Shown: positions 34,447-42,411, numbered from the stretch's first letter. The stretch is DNA of 64,000 bases from Nonomuraea endophytica (GCF_014203235.1 NZ_JACHIN010000001.1:1581450-1645449), one strand, 5' to 3'. Translations and numbers: made by a program. The notes: generated by a model not told the origin, from the sequence alone.

Positions 34447-34632
34447 TTACGCGAGGTCGGATGCTTCCCATTCGTGGCACGGCTGGAGCCCGTGGTGGTG
34501 GAAGATCACGCCGACCATCTTCTTGGTGGCGGAGTTGTGCACGCCCTGACCGGTCGGGCCGCACGGGCAGTCGTGCGACTCCTCGTGGCCGATGGCGTCG
34601 TCGAGGGGCCTGACGTGGACGATCTTCTGCAT
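34447..34632 (-). CDS. Small Cys/His-containing protein of unknown function
   Basis: 61 residues. The sequence MQKIVHVRPLDDAIGHEES, followed by a CPCGPT motif and VIFHHHGLQP, resembles a group of short actinobacterial proteins, also seen in phages, with a conserved H-x5-C-x-CGPT core and a C-terminal V/I-x-HH segment. The spaced Cys and His residues could bind a metal. A GGAAGGG ribosome site lies about 11 bases upstream. Stands alone between the DUF1269 gene and the divergent MDR reductase. Function unknown. Confidence 0.6.
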   Translation of the reverse strand: MQKIVHVRPLDDAIGHEESHDCPCGPTGQGVHNSATKKMVGVIFHHHGLQPCHEWEASDLA

Positions 34633-34692
34633 GGTCGCTTGCCCTTCCTTTGGCGGGAAGTTTAAGTCACCGGGTTGACCTCAAGCAAAGTT

Positions 34693-34706
34693 GAGGATGC
34701 ATCCTC
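34693..34706. promoter_or_regulatory. 14-bp perfect palindrome upstream of MDR reductase
   Basis: GAGGATGCATCCTC, six bases before the ATG at 34713 and overlapping the expected -10 of a TTGACC promoter (34675-34680). Probably a repressor site for a regulator encoded elsewhere. Confidence 0.55.
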
Positions 34707-34712
34707 GTCGGC

Positions 34713-35636
34713 ATGAGCGAAGTGATGAAGGCAGCGGCGTTCGCCGAGTTCGGCGGCCCAGAAGTGTTGAAGGTCATGGAACTGCCCGCGCCACAGGCGG
34801 GCCCCGGACAGGTCCGGGTGCGGGTCAAGGCCGCGGGCGTGCAGCCGTACGACACCTCGGTACGCGCCGGATGGACCCCGCCCGGCATCGCCGGCGACCT
34901 GCCGCGCGTTCCCGGCAACGAGTTCGCCGGAGTGATCGACCAGGTGGGCGAGGGCGTGACCGGCTTCGCGATCGGCGCTGAGGTGCTGGGGTTCACGCAG
35001 CTCAACGCCTACGCCGAGTACACGGTCGTGCCGTCGGCGTCGGTCACGCCGAAGCCCGCCGGACTCGCCTGGGAGGTGGCCGGGGCGATGACCGCGGGCG
35101 TGCAGACGGCCGAGATCGCCATCGACAACCTGGCGATCGGAGCCGGGGACACGCTGCTGATCCACGGCGCTGCCGGGTCCGTCGGCGGCGCCGCCACGCA
35201 GATCGCCATCCGGCGCGGCGCCACGGTCATCGGCACCGCCCGCGCCGTCAACCACGATTACCTGCGCGATCTCGGCGCGATCCCCGTCGAGTACGGCCCC
35301 GGCCTCGCCGACCGGGTCCGCGCCCTGGCCCCGAACGGCGTCACCGCGGCCCTGGACGGCGCGGGCGGCGAGGCGCTGGAGGTCTCACTGGAGCTGGTGG
35401 CGGATCGCGACCGCATCCTCACGCTGTTCGAGCACGAGAAGGCCGCCGGGCTCGGCATCCGCACCACCGTGGGCGAACGGCTGGCCGAGCGCCTGGGCCG
35501 TTATGCCGCGCAGGTGGCGGCGGGCGAGTTCAAGTACCACATCCGCAGCACCTACCCGCTGTCCGAGGCCGCCGACGCGCACCGCGAGATGGAGACCGGC
35601 CACGGCCGCGGCAAGATCGCCATCGTGATCCCGTAA
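34713..35636 (+). CDS. NADP-dependent quinone oxidoreductase-like MDR protein
   Basis: 307 residues of the zinc-free medium-chain dehydrogenase/reductase type. GroES-like N-domain (MKAAAFAEFGGPEVLKVMELP, then VPGNEFAGVIDQVGEGVTGF) and NAD(P)-binding Rossmann domain with LLIHGAAGSVGGAATQIA; no catalytic-zinc Cys/His set. Such enzymes reduce quinones or activated alkenes with NADPH. The palindrome at 34693-34706 predicts inducible expression. Confidence 0.9.
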   Translation: MSEVMKAAAFAEFGGPEVLKVMELPAPQAGPGQVRVRVKAAGVQPYDTSVRAGWTPPGIAGDLPRVPGNEFAGVIDQVGEGVTGFAIGAEVLGFTQLNAYAEYTVVPSASVTPKPAGLAWEVAGAMTAGVQTAEIAIDNLAIGAGDTLLIHGAAGSVGGAATQIAIRRGATVIGTARAVNHDYLRDLGAIPVEYGPGLADRVRALAPNGVTAALDGAGGEALEVSLELVADRDRILTLFEHEKAAGLGIRTTVGERLAERLGRYAAQVAAGEFKYHIRSTYPLSEAADAHREMETGHGRGKIAIVIP

Positions 35637-35637
35637 G

Positions 35638-35702
35638 ACACCCGACAAGACCTTGGAACACCCGACCAGAACACCTGACAAGACCTCGGAACACCCGGCA
35701 AG
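35638..35702. repeat. Two direct repeats of 32 bp between convergent genes
   Basis: 35638-35669 and 35671-35702 match at about 28 of 32 positions (shared core ACAAGACCT and GGAACACCCG). A weak hairpin with arms CCTCACC (35705-35711) and GGTGAGG (35729-35735) follows and may terminate the MDR transcript. Confidence 0.6.
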
Positions 35703-35739
35703 GACCTCACCTCTGGGAAGACACGTGGGGTGAGGGTTT

Positions 35740-36249
35740 CTAGGAGGGGCCGGTCGGGCGCTTGCGTTCGTTGAAGCGCCCGACCTTGGCCCGGTTGCCG
35801 CACACCTCCATGGAGCACCAGCGGCGGCTGCTGTTCTTGCTGACGTCCAGGAACCAGAGCACGCACCGCGGGTTCGCGCAGTGCTTGACCCGCCCGCCCA
35901 TGACGCGCACGAGGTCGGCCGCCGCCACCCACGCCGCGTGCCACCCGGGCTCGTCCACGACCACCATCTCGTACGGCCCGTCCGCCCCGACCTGAGGCCG
36001 CAGGCTCCCGTGGGCCAGCACCGCGTTGAGCCGCTCGTGCCCCCGTCCTTCGAGCGCGTCGCGCATGGCGGCCCGCGCCTCGACCAGCCGCTCCCGCACG
36101 CCAGGTCCCCCGGGCAGCCCGTGATCGGCGAGCCAGGCCTCGACCCCCTCGGCCGTGTCGAACTGGTCGACCAGCTCCTCCTGCCACATCCAGGTGGTGT
36201 CGACCAGGTCCAGCCCGACGGGCTCCCCGCGCAGCGGCCGGATCTTCAT
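35740..36249 (-). CDS. CGNR zinc finger (ABATE) domain protein
   Basis: 169 residues. N-terminal ABATE stress-response domain and a C-terminal CGNR zinc finger: HCANPRCVLWFLDVSKNSSRRWCSMEVCGNRAKVGRFN holds the four Cys ligands and the CGNR signature. These are thought to be ligand-responsive DNA-binding proteins. Divergent from the alpha/beta hydrolase; the repeated CATTTRRCCGGTTAA element in between is the probable binding site. Few members have been studied, so the regulatory role is inference. Confidence 0.9.
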   Translation of the reverse strand: MKIRPLRGEPVGLDLVDTTWMWQEELVDQFDTAEGVEAWLADHGLPGGPGVRERLVEARAAMRDALEGRGHERLNAVLAHGSLRPQVGADGPYEMVVVDEPGWHAAWVAAADLVRVMGGRVKHCANPRCVLWFLDVSKNSSRRWCSMEVCGNRAKVGRFNERKRPTGPS

Positions 36250-36265
36250 CCTAACCTCTCAAAGC

Positions 36266-36328
36266 CATTTGACCGGTTAATGCCAGTCATGCTATCACTT
36301 AACCAGCAAACAGCATTTAGCCGGTTAA
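36266..36328. promoter_or_regulatory. Repeated element CATTTRRCCGGTTAA, two copies
   Basis: CATTTGACCGGTTAA (36266-36280) and CATTTAGCCGGTTAA (36314-36328) lie 48 bp apart in the CGNR/hydrolase intergenic region; a reverse half (TTAACC) lies at 36299-36304. Candidate CGNR-protein sites. Confidence 0.6.
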
Positions 36329-36337
36329 GGAGTGATC

Positions 36338-37192
36338 ATGCGCTACCACACCGCGGTCATCGAGGGGCTGAACGTCTTCTACCGCGAGGCCGGAGACCCG
36401 TCGGCGCCCACGCTCGTCCTGCTGCACGGCTTCCCGACCTCGTCGATCGCCTACCAGGAGCTGATCGCCGAGCTGGCCGGGGAGTTCCACCTGATCGCCC
36501 CCGACTACCCGGGCTTCGGCCACAGCTCGGCGCCCGCCGCCGACACCTGGGACTACACCTTCGACCACCTGGCCGACGTCGTGGACCAGCTCCTGGACTC
36601 CATCGGCGTCCGCAAATACGCGATCTACGTGCACGACTACGGCGCCCCGGTCGGCTTCCGCCTCGCGCTGCGCCACCCCGAGCGCATCACCGGCATCGTC
36701 TCCCAGAACGGCAACGCCTACGACGAGGGCCTGACCCCGTTCTGGGACCAGCTCCGCGCCTACTGGGCCGACCCCTCCCAGGAGAACGGCGACGCCCTGC
36801 GCGCCCTGCTGACCCCCGAGGCCACGCAGTGGCAGTACACCCACGGCGTCCCCGACACCTCGCTGGTCAACCCCGACCGGGCGGCCTTCGACCAGGCGCT
36901 GCTCGACCGGCCGGGCAACCAGGAGATCCAGCTCGCGCTCTTCCTGGACTACGGCGTCAACCCAGGCCGCTACCCGGCCTGGCAGGAGTACCTGCGCACC
37001 CACCAGCCTCCGCTGCTGGCGGTCTGGGGCCGGGGCGACGAGATCTTCGGCCCGGACGGCGCCCGCGCCTACGCCCGCGACGTGAAGGAGGCACGCGTGC
37101 ACCTGCTGGACGCCGGGCACTTCCCGCTCACGACCCGGCTGAGCCAGAGCGCCGCCCTGATCCGCGACTTCCTGCACGGGCTGTCGGACTAA
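36338..37192 (+). CDS. Alpha/beta hydrolase with Asp nucleophile (epoxide hydrolase/haloalkane dehalogenase-like)
   Basis: 284 residues from ATG 36338 (AAGGAG five bases upstream). Oxyanion motif HGFPTSS near 30, nucleophile elbow VHDYGAPVG near 106, where Asp replaces Ser, acidic residue region GRGDEIFGPDGA and the general-base His in AGHFPLTT. An Asp nucleophile implies an epoxide hydrolase, dehalogenase or fluoroacetate dehalogenase type mechanism rather than a simple esterase. Divergent from the CGNR gene with paired repeats between them, so it may be induced by its substrate. Confidence 0.88.
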   Translation: MRYHTAVIEGLNVFYREAGDPSAPTLVLLHGFPTSSIAYQELIAELAGEFHLIAPDYPGFGHSSAPAADTWDYTFDHLADVVDQLLDSIGVRKYAIYVHDYGAPVGFRLALRHPERITGIVSQNGNAYDEGLTPFWDQLRAYWADPSQENGDALRALLTPEATQWQYTHGVPDTSLVNPDRAAFDQALLDRPGNQEIQLALFLDYGVNPGRYPAWQEYLRTHQPPLLAVWGRGDEIFGPDGARAYARDVKEARVHLLDAGHFPLTTRLSQSAALIRDFLHGLSD

Positions 37193-37229
37193 TGTCGGCG
37201 CTCATGAACGTGGTCGGGGTGTCGGACTG

Positions 37230-37691
37230 ATGCCGCCGCTCAAGAACGTGGTCAGCGCGACGACCGCGGCCCTGGCAGGGCTCCTGTTGCTGGCCGGGAT
37301 CACCAGCGCCACCGGCCTGGCGCTGTTCGCCCTGCCGTTCGCGGCCACGGCCGGGATCGTGGCGCTGGCTCCGGCGGCGCCGTTCGCGCAGCCGCGCAGC
37401 ATCGTGCTCGGGCACGTCAGCGCCACGACCCTGGCGCTGCTCATCACCTCGGTCGCGGCGCCTTCGGTGTGGACGGCGGCGGTGGCCGCCGCCCTGTCGA
37501 CGGCGCCGATGATGCTGCTCAAGGCGCCGCATCCGCCCGCGGCCGCGACCGCGGCGCTGGTCGGGCTCACCGCTCCGGAGCCGCTCTACCTGCTCAACCC
37601 GGTCATCCTCGCCAGCGCCGTGGTGATCGCCGGAGGGGTGGTGCTCGGAAAGCTCCTACCCGGCCACAGCTACCCGACCTCCTGGAAGTGA
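37230..37691 (+). CDS. HPP family membrane protein
   Basis: 153 residues with four predicted helices. The APHPPAAATAALVG segment carries the His-Pro-Pro motif for which the family is named, next to LLKAPH. HPP proteins are integral membrane proteins; some cyanobacterial members transport nitrite, others are unstudied. It is about the size of a minimal HPP domain without CBS domains. Starts 37 bp after the hydrolase stop and ends two bases from the stop of the convergent phosphotransferase gene. Confidence 0.85.
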   Translation: MPPLKNVVSATTAALAGLLLLAGITSATGLALFALPFAATAGIVALAPAAPFAQPRSIVLGHVSATTLALLITSVAAPSVWTAAVAAALSTAPMMLLKAPHPPAAATAALVGLTAPEPLYLLNPVILASAVVIAGGVVLGKLLPGHSYPTSWK

Positions 37692-37693
37692 GG

Positions 37694-38617
37694 TCACAGG
37701 CGGGGGCGAAGCGCCTCGGCGATCGCCAGCTGGTCCTCGTCCAGCGAGGTGCCGCCGTCCTGGATGTCCCACAGGGCGTTCTGCAGGAGCCGGCCGTACG
37801 TCCAGCCGGCGGCCCGCCGGGGATCGAGCGCGAGCCGGTCGACCAGCAGGTCGAACCGGCGGCGCACGGCGCGGTGCACGTCGCCGGTGGCCACGACGTC
37901 GTCCCAGCGGTTGTCCAGGGCGGGCCACAGGTCGAAGCCCGGGTCGCCGGCCAGCGGCTTGGGGTCGATGGCCAGCCACGGCTCGCGCCCGGCGGCCAGG
38001 ACGTTCTCGTAGTGCATGTCCCAGTGCAGCAGCCGGTCGCCCGGCTCGGTGACCAGCTCGGCGACGACGGAGGCGCACGTCTTCAGCCACTCCCGGTCGC
38101 TCTCCTCGGCCAGGGCGGCCACCGCTTCGGGGGTCTCGTCGATCATGTCCTGGGCGATGTCGGCGAGGGTGCGCATGCCCTCGGGCGCCGGATAGGCCAC
38201 GAGGCGGGCGAGCAGGTCGGCCAGGATCGTCAGGGCCTTGGTGTCGTCGGCGACCGTGGCCAGCGTGCGGTGGCCCTCCAGCCGTTCGAGCAGCAGCGTG
38301 CCGGTGGAGGGGTCCTCGTCCAGGAGGCGGACCATGGCGTCGCCGTTCCAGACCTTCAGGCCCATCGCCTCGCTGGCGTTCTCTTCGTTGACCGGCTGCA
38401 GCTTGAGCGCGGCCGGTACGCCGTCGGCCCCGGTCACGGGGAGCACGAGCGAGACGAACCCGTGCATCGGCTCCCCGTCGAGCCGTAGCCCCCACTCGTC
38501 GAGGTAGCGCTCGGCCAGGGCGGGCAGGCCGGCGATCCAGGTGGGGCCGCCTTCCTCGCCCTCGCCGATCTCGTCGTGGTTGCTGATGAGCTTGGCGGGT
38601 ACTTCGATCTTCGTCAC
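37694..38617 (-). CDS. APH(6)-like aminoglycoside/hydroxyurea phosphotransferase family protein
   Basis: 307 residues. The kinase core is visible as LLHWDMHYENVL (catalytic Asp and Asn) and LAIDPKPLAGDPGFDLWPALDN (the metal-binding DP motif), with the N-terminal lobe VPAALKLQP holding the ATP-binding Lys. This pattern is that of streptomycin 6-phosphotransferase and hydroxyurea phosphotransferase. Whether it gives streptomycin resistance cannot be said; most chromosomal homologues are uncharacterised. 7 bp downstream of menB on the same strand, so probably co-transcribed with it by chance of layout. Confidence 0.88.
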   Translation of the reverse strand: MTKIEVPAKLISNHDEIGEGEEGGPTWIAGLPALAERYLDEWGLRLDGEPMHGFVSLVLPVTGADGVPAALKLQPVNEENASEAMGLKVWNGDAMVRLLDEDPSTGTLLLERLEGHRTLATVADDTKALTILADLLARLVAYPAPEGMRTLADIAQDMIDETPEAVAALAEESDREWLKTCASVVAELVTEPGDRLLHWDMHYENVLAAGREPWLAIDPKPLAGDPGFDLWPALDNRWDDVVATGDVHRAVRRRFDLLVDRLALDPRRAAGWTYGRLLQNALWDIQDGGTSLDEDQLAIAEALRPRL

Positions 38618-38624
38618 AAACGTC

Positions 38625-39503
38625 CTAGAAATGCCAGGGGAAGGGCGACCAGTCGGGCTCGCGCTTCTCCAGGAACGAGTCGCGACCCTCCGCCGCCTCG
38701 TCCGTCATGTACGCAAGCCGGGTCGCCTCACCGGCGAAGACCTGCTGTCCGACCAGGCCGTCGTCGATGAGGTTGAAGGAGTACTTCAGCATGCGCTGCG
38801 CGGTGGGCGATTTGCCATTGATTTTCCGCGCCCACTCCAGGGCCGTGCTCTCCAGTTCGGCGTGCGGGACGGCCGCGTTGACCATGCCCATGCGGTGGGC
38901 GTCCTCGGCGGTGTAGGTGTCGCCGAGGAAGAAGATCTCCCTGGCGAACTTCTGCCCGACCTGGCGGGCGAGGTAGGCGGAGCCGAAGCCGCCGTCGAAG
39001 CTGGCCACGTCGGCGTCGGTCTGCTTGAAGCGGGCGTGCTCGCGCGAGGCCAGCGTCAGGTCGGCCACGACGTGCAGGCTGTGCCCGCCGCCGGCGGCCC
39101 AGCCGGGGACGACGCAGATGACGATCTTCGGCATGAAGCGGATGAGGCGCTGCACCTCGAGGATGTGCAGGCGGCCGGTCGCCGGGGTCCCGTCGGCGTA
39201 CTGGTAGCCGTCCTTGCCGCGGATGCGCTGGTCGCCGCCGGAGCAGAAGGCCCAGCCGCCGTCCTTGGGCGAGGGGCCGTTGCCGGTGAGCAGGACGCAG
39301 CCCACGTCGACGCTCTGGCGGGCGTGGTCGAAGGCGCGGTAGAGCTCGTCGACGGTCTGCGGGCGGAAGGCGTTGCGCACCTCGGGGCGGTTGAACGCGA
39401 TCCGCACCGTGCCCTGGTCGACGGCGCGGTGGTAAGTGATGTCGGTGAAGTCGAAGCCTTCGACTTCCTTCCACGCCTGGGGATCGAACAGCTCGGAGAC
39501 CAT
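38625..39503 (-). CDS. menB: 1,4-dihydroxy-2-naphthoyl-CoA synthase
   Basis: 292 residues. MenB of menaquinone biosynthesis closes the naphthoyl ring of o-succinylbenzoyl-CoA. It is a crotonase-fold enzyme with the MenB-specific features: ITYHRAVDQGTVRIAFNRPEVRNAFRPQT, GGWAFCSGGDQRIRGKDGYQY, the oxyanion GWAAGGGHSLHVVADLTLAS, TDADVASFDGGFGSAYLARQVGQKFAREIFFLG and the C-terminal W-S-P-F-P-W-H-F. No other men gene is in the window, which is usual for scattered actinobacterial men genes. Confidence 0.96.
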   Translation of the reverse strand: MVSELFDPQAWKEVEGFDFTDITYHRAVDQGTVRIAFNRPEVRNAFRPQTVDELYRAFDHARQSVDVGCVLLTGNGPSPKDGGWAFCSGGDQRIRGKDGYQYADGTPATGRLHILEVQRLIRFMPKIVICVVPGWAAGGGHSLHVVADLTLASREHARFKQTDADVASFDGGFGSAYLARQVGQKFAREIFFLGDTYTAEDAHRMGMVNAAVPHAELESTALEWARKINGKSPTAQRMLKYSFNLIDDGLVGQQVFAGEATRLAYMTDEAAEGRDSFLEKREPDWSPFPWHF

Positions 39504-39513
39504 GACGGCGAGC

Positions 39514-40026
39514 CTAACGGATCTGTTTCTCGGCCCATTCGGCCCACTCCTGCTGCGTCCTGGTGAAGCGCAGGCCCCACTCCAGGGCGATGCTGCCGTA
39601 CACGGAGAGGTTGTCGGTGCCCTCCTCGACGAAGGCGCGGATGCTCTCCAGGTACTCCAGGTGCTTGCGCCCGATCTCGGCTTGGCGGCGGATGTAGCCG
39701 CGCGCCTGCTCGGGGTCGACCTGGGCCAGGAAGAAGACGCGCAGGAGCATGTCGCTGCGGGCCGTGCCGACCGGTTCGACGTCGATGATCCACCGGCGCA
39801 GCTCGGCCAGGCCCGCCTCCGTGAGGGAGTACTCCTTGCGGCCGCGGGGTCCCTCCGCCGACACGCTGACTAGCCCGGCGTCGGCGAGCTTGCCGAGCTC
39901 GGTGTAGAGCTGGCTCTGCGTGGCCGGCCAGACGTTGCTCAAGGACGCGTCGAAGAGCTTGAGCAGGTCATATCCGCTCGCGGGACCTTCGGAGAGTAGA
40001 CCCAGGACGGCGTGGCGAAGACTCAT
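39514..40026 (-). CDS. PadR family transcriptional regulator
   Basis: 170 residues from ATG 40026 (AGGA ribosome site). PadR winged HTH MSLRHAVLGLLSEGPASGYDLLKLFDASLSNVW and SQLYTELGKLADAGLVSVSAEGPRGRKEYSLT, then a Vir-type C-terminal helical domain. Divergent from the six-helix membrane protein gene; repeated GACATRTCTC elements lie between them. Its end is 10 bp from the menB start; menB lies downstream on the same strand, so read-through is possible. Confidence 0.92.
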   Translation of the reverse strand: MSLRHAVLGLLSEGPASGYDLLKLFDASLSNVWPATQSQLYTELGKLADAGLVSVSAEGPRGRKEYSLTEAGLAELRRWIIDVEPVGTARSDMLLRVFFLAQVDPEQARGYIRRQAEIGRKHLEYLESIRAFVEEGTDNLSVYGSIALEWGLRFTRTQQEWAEWAEKQIR

Positions 40027-40037
40027 GTTCCTATATT

Positions 40038-40076
40038 GACATATCTCTAGAGGAGGTTCTAGCTTCGACATGTCTC
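40038..40076. promoter_or_regulatory. Repeated GACATRTCTC in the PadR/membrane-protein intergenic region
   Basis: GACATATCTC at 40038-40047 and GACATGTCTC at 40067-40076; the second contains the palindrome GACATGTC. Candidate PadR half-sites, 29 bp apart. Confidence 0.4.
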
Positions 40077-40101
40077 AAGTGGAACGTCGAAGGAGAGTTC
40101 G

Positions 40102-40662
40102 ATGCCCGGCCTGCTGGGATTCATCCCCTGGATCGCCTACGCCATCATCGCCACCGGGGACGAGTGGCGCTGGGGCGCGATCACCGGCCTCGCCACCGCG
40201 CTCGTGCTCGTCGTGATCGACCGGATCAAGGGCAAGAACTGGGACGAGATGGTGATCGAGTCGAGCGCCGTCGTCTTCTTCGCCATCATCACGGCCCTGT
40301 CGCTGGCCGACCCCGACTCACCCCTCACCATGTACGGCCCCGCCCTCGTCAACCTGTGGCTGGCGGGCACCGCCTGGGGCTCCTTGGCCATCCGCCGGCC
40401 GTTCACCCTCGGCATCGCCAGGTCCATGACCCCGAGTGACGTTCATCACAGACCGGAGTTCTATCGGGTCAACGTGGTGATCACCGCCGCCTGGGCCGTG
40501 GCGTTCACGTTCGCCGCCCTGGCGTTGACCTGGGTGCTGAGCGTGGCGCCGCACGCGACCGCCGTGGTCATCACCGTCAAGGTGGTCACGTTCGTGGCGC
40601 CCGCGCTCTTCACGGGGTGGTACCCCAAGCATCTGCGGGCGAAGTACCGGATTCAGCCGTGA
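40102..40662 (+). CDS. Six-helix membrane protein of unknown function
   Basis: 186 residues, about six predicted helices (for example FIPWIAYAIIATG, GAITGLATALVLVVIDRI, VVFFAIITALSLA, VVITAAWAVAFTFAALALTW, VVITVKVVTFVAPALF). The polar loop SMTPSDVHHRPEFYRVN contains a charged His-His pair. No known family is recognised with certainty. Divergent from a PadR gene that probably represses it. The last ten bases overlap the end of the convergent ArsR gene. Confidence 0.8.
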   Translation: MPGLLGFIPWIAYAIIATGDEWRWGAITGLATALVLVVIDRIKGKNWDEMVIESSAVVFFAIITALSLADPDSPLTMYGPALVNLWLAGTAWGSLAIRRPFTLGIARSMTPSDVHHRPEFYRVNVVITAAWAVAFTFAALALTWVLSVAPHATAVVITVKVVTFVAPALFTGWYPKHLRAKYRIQP

Positions 40663-40988
40663 GCTTCCGCCCTCAGCTCGGCCAGTAGCTCGCCCTGGTC
40701 CACCAGCATCTCGGTGAGGATGCGGCGGACCGCGTCGAGCAGGTCGGCCAGTTCGGGCGTGGCCAGGGAGTAGACGACGGTGCTGCCCTCCCTCTCGGCG
40801 CTCACGACCCCTGCCCGGCGAAGTATGGCGAGCTGCTGCGACAGGCTCGATGCCTCGATGTCGATCTGGGCCAGGAGATCCCGGACCGGAAGCGGCCCCT
40901 CCTGGAGAAGTTCCAGCACCCTTATGCGAGCGGGGTGCCCGAGCGTCCGAAAGAAGTCGGCCTTGGCCTGGTAGAGCGGGACGGGCAT
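40653..40988 (-). CDS. ArsR/SmtB family transcriptional regulator
   Basis: 111 residues, one winged HTH: FFRTLGHPARIRVLELLQEGPLPVRDLLAQIDIEASSLSQQLAILRRAGVVSAEREGSTVVYSL. The usual alpha-3 CxC metal site is absent (the segment reads VRDLLAQ), so it probably does not sense arsenite or cadmium; it may be a thiol- or redox-independent type. A dyad at 41012-41027, 24 bp upstream, is the likely autoregulatory site. Confidence 0.9.
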   Translation of the reverse strand: MPVPLYQAKADFFRTLGHPARIRVLELLQEGPLPVRDLLAQIDIEASSLSQQLAILRRAGVVSAEREGSTVVYSLATPELADLLDAVRRILTEMLVDQGELLAELRAEAHG

Positions 40989-41011
40989 GCGTCTAGGCTA
41001 ATCCAGCGCAG

Positions 41012-41027
41012 TTGCATAATTGTTCAA
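41012..41027. promoter_or_regulatory. Imperfect ArsR-type dyad
   Basis: TTGCATAATTGTTCAA: arms TTG/CAA about a central AATT, 12 of 16 bases symmetric. Lies between the ArsR gene and the DUF3073 gene. Confidence 0.45.
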
Positions 41028-41075
41028 GTCGCAATGTCGTTGGTTAGGATGACACCCGGGGAATAGGGAGTTGCC

Positions 41076-41243
41076 ATGGGCCGAGGAAGACAGAAGGCGA
41101 AGCAGACCAAGGTCGCTCGCGAGCTGAAGTACACCAGCCAACACATGGACATCGACGCGTTGCGCAGGGAGTTGTCTGCGGACACGTCGCATGATGAGGG
41201 CTCTGGCGTACCACATGACCAGGAGTCCGAGCCCGCCCGTTGA
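41076..41243 (+). CDS. DUF3073 domain-containing small protein
   Basis: 55 residues (MGRGRQKAKQTKVARELKYT at the start). The very basic MGRGR-KAKQTKVARELKY opening and the DIDALRRELS helix define DUF3073, a short conserved actinobacterial protein of unknown function. The acidic C-terminus (HDEGSGVPHDQESE) contrasts with the basic N-terminus. The ATG follows a GGGAG ribosome site. The terminator hairpin begins within its last codons. Confidence 0.9.
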   Translation: MGRGRQKAKQTKVARELKYTSQHMDIDALRRELSADTSHDEGSGVPHDQESEPAR

Positions 41244-41249
41244 GGCGGG
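41232..41249 (+). terminator. Short terminator hairpin overlapping the DUF3073 stop
   Basis: CCCGCC (41232-41237), 6-nt loop, GGCGGG (41244-41249); the loop contains the TGA stop codon. Confidence 0.5.
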
Positions 41250-41340
41250 TGCGAAGAAGCCGTGTGCCAGCCGTCCGGGAAGGGACCGGGCGGCGCGACA
41301 CGGCCTTCTCGCGTCTCGGGCTCCGGGTCGGTCGGACCGG

Positions 41341-42267
41341 CTATCGGGGCTGAATCTCGATCACGGTCTTGCCGCGTGAACGGCCGGCCTTGTTGTTGGC
41401 CAGCGCCGTCGCGGCGGCGGACAGGGGCACCACATCGTCGATGCGGACCTTGATCCGGCCCGCGTCGATCAGGTCGGCGAGCAGGACCAGGAGTTCGGCG
41501 CCGGCCTTGTTGTCGAGGTTGACTCCGGTGATCTCTCTGGCCGCCAGGGCGGCCGGGTCCGCGGAGAAGACCGTGGTGACCACCGTGCCGCCGGGCCGTA
41601 CCGTCTGGGCGAGTTGATCCAGCGCGGCCGGGTCGGTGCTCACGGTGTCGAGCACCGCGTCGATGCCGTCGGGGTGAAGCTGCAGCACCTGCTCGGCGAC
41701 CGGGCGGAGAGTGTGGTCGACGAGTTCGGCGGCGCCGAGGCCGCGCATGTGCTCGGCCATGTCGGCGGTGGCCGTGGCGATGACCTTGGCGCCGGCGTTG
41801 GCGGCGAACTGCACCGCCTGCTGGCCCACACCGCCCGTGGCTCCGGAGACCAGGACCACCTTGCCCTGGTCGATCTTGGCCGTCTCGACCATGTTGTAGG
41901 CGGTGGTGGTCGCGACGGGGATCGCGGCGGCCTGGGTGAAGATCATGCCGGCGGGCATGCGCGCGAGGACCGAGGTCGCCAGGGCGTATTCGGCGTAGCT
42001 GCCCTTGAGCTGACCGTAGACCTGGTCTCCCGGGCGGAACGCCGTCACCGCGGGGCCGACCGCCTCCACGACCCCGGCGCCGTCGATGCCCAGCACCTTC
42101 GGGAAGGGCCCGGGGGTCTTGAACTCCCCTTCGGCGATCTTCCAGTCGACCGGGTTGAGACCGGCGGCGTGGACCCGGACGAGGACGCCGTTGGGGCCCG
42201 GCGTCGGTTTCGGAAGTTCCATGAGCTCGGGCTCTTGCCCGTAGCCGGAGATGGCGATGGCACGCAT
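41341..42267 (-). CDS. NADP-dependent MDR oxidoreductase
   Basis: 308 residues from ATG 42267. MRAIAISGYGQEPELMELPKP start, NPVDWKIAEGEF (a Zeta-crystallin-type substrate loop), VLGIDGAGVVEAVGPAVTAF, and the coenzyme motif VLVSGATGGVGQQAVQFAANAGA. Zinc-free quinone reductase group. Divergent from the aegerolysin-like fusion gene across 154 bp that hold a TGAGTA-N6-TACTCA dyad and 15-bp repeats. Substrate unknown. Confidence 0.9.
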   Translation of the reverse strand: MRAIAISGYGQEPELMELPKPTPGPNGVLVRVHAAGLNPVDWKIAEGEFKTPGPFPKVLGIDGAGVVEAVGPAVTAFRPGDQVYGQLKGSYAEYALATSVLARMPAGMIFTQAAAIPVATTTAYNMVETAKIDQGKVVLVSGATGGVGQQAVQFAANAGAKVIATATADMAEHMRGLGAAELVDHTLRPVAEQVLQLHPDGIDAVLDTVSTDPAALDQLAQTVRPGGTVVTTVFSADPAALAAREITGVNLDNKAGAELLVLLADLIDAGRIKVRIDDVVPLSAAATALANNKAGRSRGKTVIEIQPR

Positions 42268-42302
42268 GGGAAATACATGCCCGCGTGTCCGGTTTGCCAA
42301 CC

Positions 42303-42320
42303 TGAGTAGGGGCGTACTCA
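42303..42320. promoter_or_regulatory. Operator-like dyad TGAGTA-N6-TACTCA
   Basis: Perfect 6-bp arms around GGGGCG, mid-way between the divergent MDR and aegerolysin-like genes. Resembles sites of HxlR/MarR-type repressors, but no such gene is adjacent. Confidence 0.5.
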
Positions 42321-42351
42321 CGACACCATCCGTGACCGGCCGCACGCTGGG

Positions 42352-42411
42352 TGCGAAGGAAGCGATTGCGAAGGAAGCGATTGCGAAAAAAGCGATTGCG
42401 AAAAAAAGCGA
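42352..42411 (+). repeat. 15-bp tandem repeat, four copies
   Basis: Units begin at 42352, 42367, 42382 and 42397 (first two identical: TGCGAAGGAAGCGAT; later two A-rich). In the upstream-extended frame of the following gene they read KEAIAKEAIAKKAIAKK. Ten bases separate the array from the ATG. Confidence 0.85.
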
